The notes beneath the pieces were generated by a model. It searched no databases and was not told the DNA's origin. It worked only from the letters and a program-made list of their open reading frames with translations. Shown here in pieces: positions 1 through 8,497 of a stretch of DNA of 23,243 nt. Source of the DNA: Saprospiraceae bacterium (GTDB lineage Bacteria > Bacteroidota > Bacteroidia > Chitinophagales > Saprospiraceae); contig JAGOIB010000022.1 of NCBI GenBank assembly GCA_017995875.1, positions 1 through 23,243 on the forward strand. The letters run 5' to 3'. The translations under genes and the position numbers were made by a program. How positions within the stretch are numbered: position 1 is the stretch's first letter; each line of letters opens with the position of its first letter.

Positions 1-30
1 ATTTACGATTTACGATTTACGATATACGAT
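1..30. repeat. Heptamer satellite array, gatttac family
   Basis: About four tandem 7-bp units (gatttac, last one gatatac) open the window, so the array may continue upstream. The same family recurs at 181-220, 3342-3373 and, as gattgac/aattgac, at 21571-21645. Seen directly. Confidence 0.85.
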
Positions 31-34
31 TGGG

Positions 35-132
35 ATTAAAATTGAAATCGTTTTCCAAGACACCATTGTTGAGCGGAGTCGAAACAAAAGCCTAACATGC
101 TTCACTGAAGGATTTTCCGGTCATTGAGCGGA
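35..132 (+). repeat. 98-bp direct duplication, copy 1
   Basis: Positions 35-132 and 223-320 align without gaps over 98 bp, with about two mismatches by eye. Each copy contains the word ttgagcggagtcgaaac and ends in a second ttgagcgga. After copy 1 the sequence continues into a diverged 'ctgagctgtcgcggctgag' variant, while copy 2 continues directly into gtcgaaatgac. No reading frame of note is present. It looks like a dispersed non-coding repeat. Confidence 0.8.
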
Positions 133-180
133 CGGTTACTGAGCTGTCGCGGCTGAGAGAAAGCAGGTCGAAGTAGCCGA

Positions 181-220
181 AATGACAATTGACGATTGAC
201 AATTGACGATTTACGATTTT
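181..220. repeat. Heptamer satellite array, gattgac/aattgac/gatttac
   Basis: Tandem units aattgac, gattgac, aattgac, gatttac fill the gap between the two copies of the 98-bp duplication. Word family and period are as at 21571-21645. Confidence 0.8.
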
Positions 221-222
221 GA

Positions 223-320
223 ATTAAAATTGAAATCGTTTTTCAAGACACCATTGTTGAGCGGAGTCGAAACAATAGCCTAACATGCTTCACTGAAGGA
301 TTTTCCGGTCATTGAGCGGA
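223..320 (+). repeat. 98-bp direct duplication, copy 2
   Basis: Second copy of the 35-132 element, same orientation. Each copy has a heptamer array directly upstream, so array plus element may have been duplicated as one unit of about 190 bp. Confidence 0.8.
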
Positions 321-350
321 GTCGAAATGACGATTTACTATTTCTTAGCC

Positions 351-374
351 CTTGTTGGAGTTTGCTCCAACAAG
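351..374. repeat. REP-like hairpin (10-bp stem, TTTG loop)
   Basis: A perfect 10-bp stem, cttgttggag/ctccaacaag, with a four-base loop. A diverged copy in inverted orientation lies at 424-443; both share the flanking word ggcta(a), so together they form a BIME-like pair. It is downstream of the thioesterase gene on the minus strand but has no following U-run, so it is not a convincing intrinsic terminator. Confidence 0.7.
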
Positions 375-423
375 CCGAAATTGAATGATCATTATCCTGG
401 AAGTCTCTTCTGAATCGACAGGG

Positions 424-443
424 TTGCAGGAGCAAACTCCTTC
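424..443. repeat. REP-like hairpin, inverted partner of 351-374
   Basis: gttgcaggag, loop caaa, ctccttcaac: a 10-bp stem with one mismatch. Read on the opposite strand it matches the 351-374 hairpin in loop and flank. Confidence 0.6.
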
Positions 444-465
444 AACGGCTAAGACGACATTTTGT

Positions 466-535
466 GATGACAAATTTCGATCACCATTTACTGATGACCA
501 ATCACTGAATACAGATCACTGATCACAGATCACCC
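466..535. repeat. Degenerate heptamer array, gatcacc/gatcact family
   Basis: About ten units of 7 bp (two are 6 bp): gatgaca, gatcacc, atttact, gatgacc, aatcact, gatcact, gatcaca, gatcacc and similar. It overlaps the stop codon of the thioesterase gene at 530-532. Same word family as the right end of the 3490-3622 array. Confidence 0.75.
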
Positions 536-1018
536 GATACTCAGCGCCTTCAATCTTTCATTAAAATCTTTCTCTGCGACCGGGAGGCAGACTTTGTCAA
601 ACAATTCCTGCAATTCATCGCTGTGGGCTATGCTTTTCGCTTTTCGGATATCTACATGAATAAATTGTGCCCAAAGCAACGATTTTAGTTTTCCTTCTGC
701 ATCACGCATGCGCATTTCCACCTGGATAAATTTTGGCTTCGACTCTGTCAACTGGCTTTCCATGTTCACCTCTTCCATCAATAAGGCAGGCCGCAGATAA
801 GCGATTTGATTCTGGGTAACGACCCAACCTAGTCCTGTGGAACGACTGTAATCATAAATATTGAAATCATATGCTTTCCATACCATGTCCTCACGGGCAT
901 TCATAAAGTAATCGAGATAGCGGCCATTGTTCAGATGGGCATAGGGATCGCAATCCTGGAAACGGATGATGGCCGTACTTTGCAGGACTTCTGGTACTAT
1001 ATCTGCGATTGATTTCAT
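530..1018 (-). CDS. Hot-dog fold acyl-CoA/acyl-ACP thioesterase
   Basis: A 162-residue protein of the 4HBT (YbgC/FadM-like) hot-dog family, probably hydrolysing an acyl thioester in the cytoplasm; the substrate cannot be told. The active-site region lies near the N-terminus: FQDCDPYAHLNNGRYLDYF (residues 20-38) has the Asp-x-Asp...His-x-Asn-Asn pattern with D22, D24, H28 and N30/N31. The rest is compatible with one hot-dog domain (helix, then strands including WVVTQNQIAYLRP and LLWAQFIHVD). The ATG at 1016-1018 is the only good start and has no Shine-Dalgarno sequence, which is normal for Bacteroidota. It is divergent from ligA, with 216 bp between. The stop codon lies inside the 466-535 satellite array, so the array may have reset the C-terminus (LSIG-stop). 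Family assignment is firm, physiological role open. Confidence 0.85.
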   Translation of the reverse strand: MKSIADIVPEVLQSTAIIRFQDCDPYAHLNNGRYLDYFMNAREDMVWKAYDFNIYDYSRSTGLGWVVTQNQIAYLRPALLMEEVNMESQLTESKPKFIQVEMRMRDAEGKLKSLLWAQFIHVDIRKAKSIAHSDELQELFDKVCLPVAEKDFNERLKALSIG

Positions 1019-1038
1019 GCGTGTAACTATGGATTAGT

Positions 1039-1070
1039 TTAGGAGGTTAGTAGATTAGAAGGTTATTGGG
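1039..1070. repeat. Octamer array, ttaggagg family (direct)
   Basis: Four tandem 8-bp units: ttaggagg, ttagtaga, ttagaagg, ttattggg. An inverted array of the same family is at 1161-1200. Both lie in the divergent intergenic region of the thioesterase and ligA. Confidence 0.7.
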
Positions 1071-1160
1071 TTTAGAGTCTCAACAATGCTGAAAGTTACT
1101 TATTCCTCCTTATTATAACCATGCCATTGTTTATTAACTCCTTTTCCTGGAAGCATATAC

Positions 1161-3373
<2,213 letters not shown>

Positions 3374-3445
3374 TTTGCTGAGCTGTAGCACATGGATGAG
3401 AAAGTGCAAATCGAAGCATATGATTGCTGCCTATTATATATCTCG

Positions 3446-3469
3446 CGCAAAGACGCAGAGACGCAAAGA
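3446..3469. repeat. Octamer array, cgcaaaga family
   Basis: Three tandem 8-bp units: cgcaaaga, cgcagaga, cgcaaaga. Lies between the 3342 and 3490 arrays in the ligA/NYN convergent gap. The stretch just before it (about 3375-3412) resembles the ctgagctgt...gtcgaag element at 138-175. Confidence 0.65.
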
Positions 3470-3489
3470 AGCATTAATTTACATCCACA

Positions 3490-3620
<131 letters not shown>

Positions 3621-3622
<2 letters not shown>

Positions 3623-4421
3623 AAACAACCGGAGTGGTTTTCTCTCCTTTGTCCGGAATAAAATGTCTTGAATGCAAAATCTGCATATGCGTTGCAAGGA
3701 TGCCTCCTTCTGCGCGAGGTGATGGCTCTATAGTAAATTCAAAGACATCATCCAGGTTGACATAGTGACGTTCCGGCAACTGTGAAAAATGGAAGAATAT
3801 ATCCCTCCATGACCGCATGTCAATATCGAGATATTTCATAAATCCATATCCATCCTGTACAGAATAACAATAGCCCCTGGCACGGCAGCTCATGGCGCCC
3901 CAATCTTCCACACGCTGATCGAGGACAGGAAGCAGATTGGGAATCAGATAACCGGATAGAAACTGGTCTGCCTCATGCAGCAAATCGCGGCTGATATAAC
4001 GAAAGGCTACGATCTCTACACGTATGCCCATATTCTGGAGTGCCTGAACGACCCTTTTGAAATCACCATCACCGGTCAGCAAATATATTGTATCAAGATG
4101 CTGGCTCTGTAATAACATATCCACTGCCATATCAAGATCCGCGTTGGCCTTTCCGATACGTTGTCCGTCTTCGTCCTCAAACCATCGAATGGCTTTGGTA
4201 ATAACTTTAAAACCATAACTACGGACGATACTCAGAAAGCCATTGGTGCGATCCTTATATTCATAATCTGTCCGCATCCTTGCCTCATCCACGGACATAT
4301 AGGAATTGAGTCGGATGGGGTCCCCAAACTGGGAAACATAATCTCTCAGCACATCATACCGGATACCATATCCACCGCTGCGCCTGATATTTTCAGCGTC
4401 AATAAATACTCCAATCTTCAT
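3621..4421 (-). CDS. NYN (PIN-like) domain protein with C-terminal cold-shock-like domain
   Basis: A 266-residue predicted cytoplasmic ribonuclease. The N-terminal two thirds (1-165) is a NYN/LabA-type (DUF88) domain: GVFIDAEN with D8, KANADLDMAVDML with D95, D97 and D101, and LLTGDGDF with D118 and D120 give the acidic set expected of PIN-like metal-dependent RNases. From about 181 to 250 it resembles a cold-shock domain: DGYGFMKY is in the place of RNP1 (KGFGFI) and IFFHFSQL in the place of RNP2 (VFVHF), followed by a strand rich in E/F and a final GGILATHM. NYN membership is secure. The cold-shock call is a by-eye motif match. ATG 4419-4421 is the only sensible start. It lies 99 bp downstream of the DUF4442 gene on the same strand. 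RNA target unknown. Confidence 0.85.
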
Positions 4422-4520
4422 TTCTCTGTTTTTTGATAACCAATTAAACTGTTCGCTTCGCCATTACTAAAAAAATACTATCTCACCCCTGGGGTAAAGG
4501 GAATACTACAAAAGGGGTTA

Positions 4521-5000
4521 TTAAATAATTGGTTTCCTGAGTTGCCATTGAAAAGTAAACGTTGCGAGCACTTGTCCCGCCTCATCTTTGGCTGTGACCG
4601 GTAACATAACGATGCTAGTATCGTTTGTGTTCACTAGAAGTTCAATACTCCGCAATACGTCTAATCCGGTATCGCAAAAATAATAACTTTTCCCTTTTGT
4701 CTTTTTAAAAAATTTTGCTTCCATGCCTACCAGGATAAATTTGACGTCACTGCCTGAAGCATAGGCATATACGAGTGCGCCGGTGCTCAATTCAGCCGCC
4801 ATCCCCATCACTGCCCAAAACACTGACCCGAACGGATTCCGGATCCACCTTCTGTCGTTGAGGACGACTACACACCTATTTTCATCGAGTGATTCAACAT
4901 ACATGCCACTCAGCAAGCCCATCGGTAGTTTAGCAAGCATCCAAAGCCGCAATTGCCAGGGGTTGGTGAGTTTTTTAGCTAGTGCGTGATTAAAAGCCAT
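4521..5000 (-). CDS. DUF4442 hot-dog fold protein
   Basis: A 159-residue protein of the DUF4442 family, which belongs to the hot-dog superfamily and resembles PaaI-type thioesterases. Visible hallmarks are the N-terminal helix with NPWQLRLWMLAKLPMGLL, the NDRRWIRNPFGSVFWAVMGMAAELSTG segment that corresponds to the central helix region, and a C-terminal strand LATFTFQWQLRKP. Members are usually annotated as putative acyl-CoA thioesterases, but activity is rarely shown and the substrate is unknown. The start ATG (4998-5000) has a heptamer satellite directly upstream (5006-5033), so its promoter or leader must lie in or beyond the repeat. Confidence 0.8.
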   Translation of the reverse strand: MAFNHALAKKLTNPWQLRLWMLAKLPMGLLSGMYVESLDENRCVVVLNDRRWIRNPFGSVFWAVMGMAAELSTGALVYAYASGSDVKFILVGMEAKFFKKTKGKSYYFCDTGLDVLRSIELLVNTNDTSIVMLPVTAKDEAGQVLATFTFQWQLRKPII

Positions 5001-5005
5001 ACGTT

Positions 5006-5033
5006 AGTTTCGAGTTTCGAGTACCGAGTTTCG
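5006..5033. repeat. Heptamer array, agtttcg family
   Basis: Four units: agtttcg, agtttcg, agtaccg, agtttcg. It is the reverse complement family of the 5601-5645 array; the pair brackets the S23-like gene. Confidence 0.8.
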
Positions 5034-5066
5034 AGAAGCAACAGCAACTCCTTTATTAGTTCAACT

Positions 5067-5489
5067 TTAAACAAGGTAATAAAGGAAGTAACAACTAGTT
5101 ATTACGGCAAGTATACATAAACCGGAAATAATAATTTTCTTACTAATCGCATTTATCAATCCGGCAAGCATTCGCTTAACTTCCTTGGTTTCTGCATCCA
5201 ATTTAATAAACTCTGCTTCGGTGAGGTAATGTAAATCATATGAAAGAAGTAGTTCGTACTCTAACTCGTTGGAAGATCCGAAGGAAATATTTACAAATCG
5301 CCTGAATTCCCTATTCGTAAGTTTACCACTTCCTTCCGCTAAATTTGTTGGGATGGAGGAACTCGCTTTCCTTAGTTGAGACGTAAGCCCAAATTGTTCG
5401 TAGCTTGGAAATGTCTTAGTCACAGCATACACATCAAGTGTCAATTGGTGAGATTTTTGCCACACTAGCAAATTTCGATAATTCTGCAT
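5067..5489 (-). CDS. Four-helix-bundle (S23/IVP-like) protein with unusual hydrophobic tail
   Basis: A 140-residue member of the four-helix-bundle family first met as proteins encoded in 23S rRNA intervening sequences, also related to the Avd protein of diversity-generating retroelements. Diagnostic motifs: NLLVWQKSHQLTLDVY at the start, FGLTSQLRKASSSIPTNLAEGSG, and NISFGSSNELEYELLL. Such proteins usually end at about 115-125 residues. Here residues 115-140 add a mostly hydrophobic tail (KKIIISGLCILAVITSCYFL...), which looks like a single membrane segment or a frame-shifted end. Function of the family is unknown; no 23S rRNA, reverse transcriptase or variable repeat was seen nearby. The gene is bracketed by inverted copies of one heptamer satellite (5006-5033, 5601-5645), suggesting that it sits on a mobile or duplicated segment. 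ATG 5487-5489 is the obvious start. Confidence 0.85.
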   Translation of the reverse strand: MQNYRNLLVWQKSHQLTLDVYAVTKTFPSYEQFGLTSQLRKASSSIPTNLAEGSGKLTNREFRRFVNISFGSSNELEYELLLSYDLHYLTEAEFIKLDAETKEVKRMLAGLINAISKKIIISGLCILAVITSCYFLYYLV

Positions 5490-5600
5490 AAGAAGTGATT
5501 TAGATTAAAAAACTTTGCACCACTTTCTTAGTGTATCGAAAAGGTAAAATGTTACCGTTTCAAGCCATTTTTTTTAAAAAAACTTCCAAGGGTCCTCAAA

Positions 5601-5645
5601 ACTCGACTCGCCACTCGAAACTCGTAACTCGAAACTCGAAACTAC
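5601..5645. repeat. Heptamer array, actcgaa family, abutting the uvrB stop
   Basis: Units actcg, actcgcc, actcgaa, actcgta, actcgaa, actcgaa, acta. Read on the minus strand these are ttcgagt words, the family of 5006-5033. The uvrB stop codon (5642-5644) lies at its edge. Confidence 0.85.
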
Positions 5646-7660
5646 TTCAACCTCTTCTTCAACGCCATCATCTCATCCCGGTACTGCGCTGCAGTGATAA
5701 AGTCCAGATCCTTCGCAGCATCTTTCATCTTTCGTTCTGTGTCCTGGACCATGCGTTCGATCTGATCGCGTGACATGAAGGCAAGCACCGGATCAGCAGC
5801 CATAGTCGCTTCGAGAGGACGCTCGACGTATGCCTTTTTGTTTCCTTCACGAATATCCAGGATTGAATTTTTCGCGAGGATTTGCTCTCTTGTCCTGGTG
5901 ATCGTCTGCGGCGTAATACCATTCTTCTCATTGTACGCCATCTGGATAACCCTTCGACGCGTTGTCTCATCAATGGTCTTTTGCATGGACTCCGTAATTT
6001 TATCCGCGTAGAAAATAACCAACCCATTTGAGTTACGCGCAGCACGTCCTGCTGTCTGTGTTAGCGAACGATCATTGCGAAGGAAACCTTCCTTGTCTGC
6101 ATCTAATATAGCAACAAGCGAAACTTCCGGCAGGTCAAGTCCTTCACGCAACAAGTTGACACCCACCAATACATCAAAATCACCAAGCCGCAAATCCCTC
6201 AGGATCTCTACCCTTTCCATTGTCTCTACTTCAGAGTGGATATACTTGCACTTGATATTGAGCTTGGTAAAATATTTACTCAACTCTTCTGCCATCCTTT
6301 TCGTCAGCGTGGTAACCAATACTCTTTCTCCTGCTTTGACACGTTCATCTACTTCTTCCATCAGGTCATCAATCTGATTAAGGCTCGGCCGAATTTCGAT
6401 CGGAGGATCCAGCAAACCTGTGGGACGAACGATCTGCTCTACAATCACGCCACCGGTCTGTTCGAGTTCATAATCCGCAGGTGTGGCACTGACATAGATG
6501 ACCTGATTGATGAGGCCTTCAAATTCAGTAAAATTCAATGGTCTGTTGTCAATGGCTGAGGGCAGTCGGAATCCAAAATTCACAAGATTCAGTTTACGCG
6601 CACGATCACCGCCCCACATTCCCTTGACTTGAGGCAACGTGGCATGACTTTCATCCACGATCATCAGGTAATCATCCGGAAAATAATCCAGCAAGCAAAA
6701 AGGCCGCGTTCCCTGCGCACGTCCATCAAAAAAGCGGCTGTAATTTTCTACTCCACTGCAATAACCCAGCTCACGTATCATTTCAAGATCAAAAGTGGTC
6801 CGCTCATGAATACGTTTTGCTTCAAGGTATTTTTTCTCACGTGTGAAGTATTCCTCTTGCGCAAATAACTCATCTTCGATATCGCGGATCACAAATTTCA
6901 AACGGTCCTTAGGTGCAACATAAAGATTGGCCGGAAAGATAGCAGCATGTTCCAATGGTTCATGCCGCTGGCCGGAATTGATATCAATGATATCGATCTC
7001 TTCAATGACATCTCCGTAAAAACTAATACGGTAGCCGTAATCAACATAAGGTAAGCTGATATCAACGGTATCCCCTTTTACCCTGAAATTGCCACGACCC
7101 AGTTGTCCTTCTGTGCGGCTATACAAACTTTCAACGAGCCTGTACAGGAACGCATTTCGGGAAACGGTCTCTCCTTTTTGAATGCGTATAATCCCTGCTT
7201 TATAATCCTCGGGATTTCCCATACCATATATACAGGATACGGAAGCCACTACAATGATATCTCTTCGCCCTGAAAGGAGATTGGAAGTTGCACGTAACCG
7301 AAGTTTATCAACTTCCTGATTGATCGCGAGATCCTTTTCTATGTATGTGTCAGAGACAGAGAGATATGCTTCCGGCTGATAATAATCGTAATATGAAACA
7401 AAGTATTCGACTGCATTGTCGGGAAAGAACTCTTTAAACTCCCCATACAATTGAGCCGTCAATGTTTTGTTATGCGTCAGTACAAGAACGGGCCTTTGGA
7501 TTTCCTGTATAACATTGGCTACCGTAAATGTTTTACCTGAACCTGTTACACCAAGCAGTACCTGGCTATGCTCTCCATTGAGGACAGCACGGACAAGTTG
7601 GCGGATGGCTTCGGGTTGATCACCGGTAGGTTGATATGTGGAGGTAAGTTTGAAGGACAT
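5642..7660 (-). CDS. uvrB: Excinuclease ABC subunit B (UvrB)
   Basis: The 672-residue damage-verification helicase of UvrABC nucleotide excision repair. It receives damaged DNA from UvrA and recruits UvrC. Seen in order: Walker A GVTGSGKT (37-44); the beta-hairpin region with DYYQPEAY (about 92-99); the DESH motif in MIVDESHAT; motif YVSATPADYEL; helicase motifs V and VI in LLREGLDLPEVSLVAILDADKEGFLR and QTAGRAARN; and a C-terminal UVR domain (last 40 residues) that binds UvrC. Length is typical. The ATG at 7658-7660 is followed by the usual FKLTSTYQPTGDQPEAI. A -7 element match (TATTTTTG) ends only 7 bp before the start, which would give a nearly leaderless mRNA. The stop abuts the 5601-5645 array. 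Confidence 0.98.
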   Translation of the reverse strand: MSFKLTSTYQPTGDQPEAIRQLVRAVLNGEHSQVLLGVTGSGKTFTVANVIQEIQRPVLVLTHNKTLTAQLYGEFKEFFPDNAVEYFVSYYDYYQPEAYLSVSDTYIEKDLAINQEVDKLRLRATSNLLSGRRDIIVVASVSCIYGMGNPEDYKAGIIRIQKGETVSRNAFLYRLVESLYSRTEGQLGRGNFRVKGDTVDISLPYVDYGYRISFYGDVIEEIDIIDINSGQRHEPLEHAAIFPANLYVAPKDRLKFVIRDIEDELFAQEEYFTREKKYLEAKRIHERTTFDLEMIRELGYCSGVENYSRFFDGRAQGTRPFCLLDYFPDDYLMIVDESHATLPQVKGMWGGDRARKLNLVNFGFRLPSAIDNRPLNFTEFEGLINQVIYVSATPADYELEQTGGVIVEQIVRPTGLLDPPIEIRPSLNQIDDLMEEVDERVKAGERVLVTTLTKRMAEELSKYFTKLNIKCKYIHSEVETMERVEILRDLRLGDFDVLVGVNLLREGLDLPEVSLVAILDADKEGFLRNDRSLTQTAGRAARNSNGLVIFYADKITESMQKTIDETTRRRVIQMAYNEKNGITPQTITRTREQILAKNSILDIREGNKKAYVERPLEATMAADPVLAFMSRDQIERMVQDTERKMKDAAKDLDFITAAQYRDEMMALKKRLK

Positions 7661-7667
7661 GAACAGG

Positions 7668-7675
7668 CAAAAATA
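7668..7675 (-). promoter_or_regulatory. Candidate -7 promoter element of uvrB
   Basis: On the minus strand TATTTTTG fits the Bacteroidota sigma-ABfr -7 consensus TAnnTTTG exactly. No clear -33 TTTG is visible at the right distance. A start site about 6 bp downstream would nearly coincide with the uvrB ATG. Confidence 0.4.
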
Positions 7676-7729
7676 AATGGAAACGAGGTAAGTAATGGGT
7701 GTAAAACAAGAATGCAGGTAGAAAGATCA

Positions 7730-8404
7730 CTACCTTTTCTCACCATTATAAAATAATATAGTCAGGCCAAACCTCGTCCATTTTTCACTACCGGGGTCTC
7801 CTTCCTGGCCAAGAAAATGATTGAGGGGTGCCAGGTTATATTCATCGAAGGGCGAAAGCCAGTAAGGTTGCACTGCTATGTCAACACCGTTATTTCCGGT
7901 CAGTGTTGCCATCAGATAAACTTTCAGTGCAAACATATTTTGAATATCCTTGTGGGTATCTTGCGTCAGTCCATAAATAACCTTGGTCCTGTACCATTGA
8001 TATTGAACATCCGTACCTATTCCAAATATTGGACCCGAAACCTGGTAACCAAATGCGGCGCTATGAATGCCAAACTTGATCCTGTCTGAATAAACATCTT
8101 TGGTGCCAACGATATCACCTTCAGCCCTGAGCTGCTGAAAGCTTCCCTGGTAGGTAGCTTCAAAGGCTCCAGCCCCGAATTTATACCTGAGGCCAGCCTC
8201 AATCCCATGCATCCAGGTAAGTTTAGGGAAAGATTTTGTGTACGTCTGGGAATCGTCATAAGTGGAAACCACCTCATTTAACCCCGGGGCGGATACAAAG
8301 GAGAGGTTATACCCGGTCTTGAGATTAAATTGGGCATTTACAGGCATGGTGATACAACCAATAAAAGCCACAAGCAAATGCAATATTGCTTTTGGGCGGT
8401 CCAT
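7730..8404 (-). CDS. Putative outer-membrane beta-barrel protein, function unknown
   Basis: I do not recognise a named family. From the chosen start (ATG 8402-8404, 224 aa) the protein begins with a classical signal peptide, MDRPKAILHLLVAFIGCITM, ending in PVNA before QFNLKTGYN. The mature part alternates aromatic and polar residues (LTWMHGIEAGLRYKFGAGAFEATYQGSFQQL; FGIGTDVQYQWYRTKVIYG) and ends in a strand WTRFGLTILFYN, as in small outer-membrane barrels. Longer starts exist (ATG 8441-8443 and 8480-8482). The farthest overlaps the candidate promoter at 8467-8474 and would not be transcribed from it. It lies 69 bp upstream of uvrB on the same strand and is divergent from the TMTC-like gene. 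Confidence 0.65.
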   Translation of the reverse strand: MDRPKAILHLLVAFIGCITMPVNAQFNLKTGYNLSFVSAPGLNEVVSTYDDSQTYTKSFPKLTWMHGIEAGLRYKFGAGAFEATYQGSFQQLRAEGDIVGTKDVYSDRIKFGIHSAAFGYQVSGPIFGIGTDVQYQWYRTKVIYGLTQDTHKDIQNMFALKVYLMATLTGNNGVDIAVQPYWLSPFDEYNLAPLNHFLGQEGDPGSEKWTRFGLTILFYNGEKR

Positions 8405-8466
8405 TAGGGCGTTATTTAGCAGAAAGATAATCCCCCCTTTCATGATATCCAAATATGGTATTGGCA

Positions 8467-8474
8467 CAAAATTA
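8467..8474 (-). promoter_or_regulatory. Candidate -7 element for the beta-barrel gene
   Basis: The minus-strand TAATTTTG matches TAnnTTTG. A start site near 8460 would leave a leader of 17 to 57 nt, depending on which ATG (8443 or 8404) is used, and excludes the ATG at 8482. Confidence 0.4.
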
Positions 8475-8497
8475 TCATACACTTATCTTTAACCGCC

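Noticed and set aside
5067..5489. Diversity-generating retroelement accessory (Avd) gene
   Set aside because: The fold family is shared, but no reverse transcriptase, template repeat or variable protein is in the window. The closer resemblance is to S23/IVP proteins.
5565..5590. uvrB intrinsic terminator at the T8/A7 tract
   Set aside because: The tract is T-run followed by A-run without a GC stem before it; it does not form a convincing terminator hairpin in either direction.
8405..8482. N-terminal extension of the beta-barrel protein to the ATG at 8482
   Set aside because: The extension precedes a complete signal peptide and overlaps a good -7 element, so the downstream ATGs are more likely.
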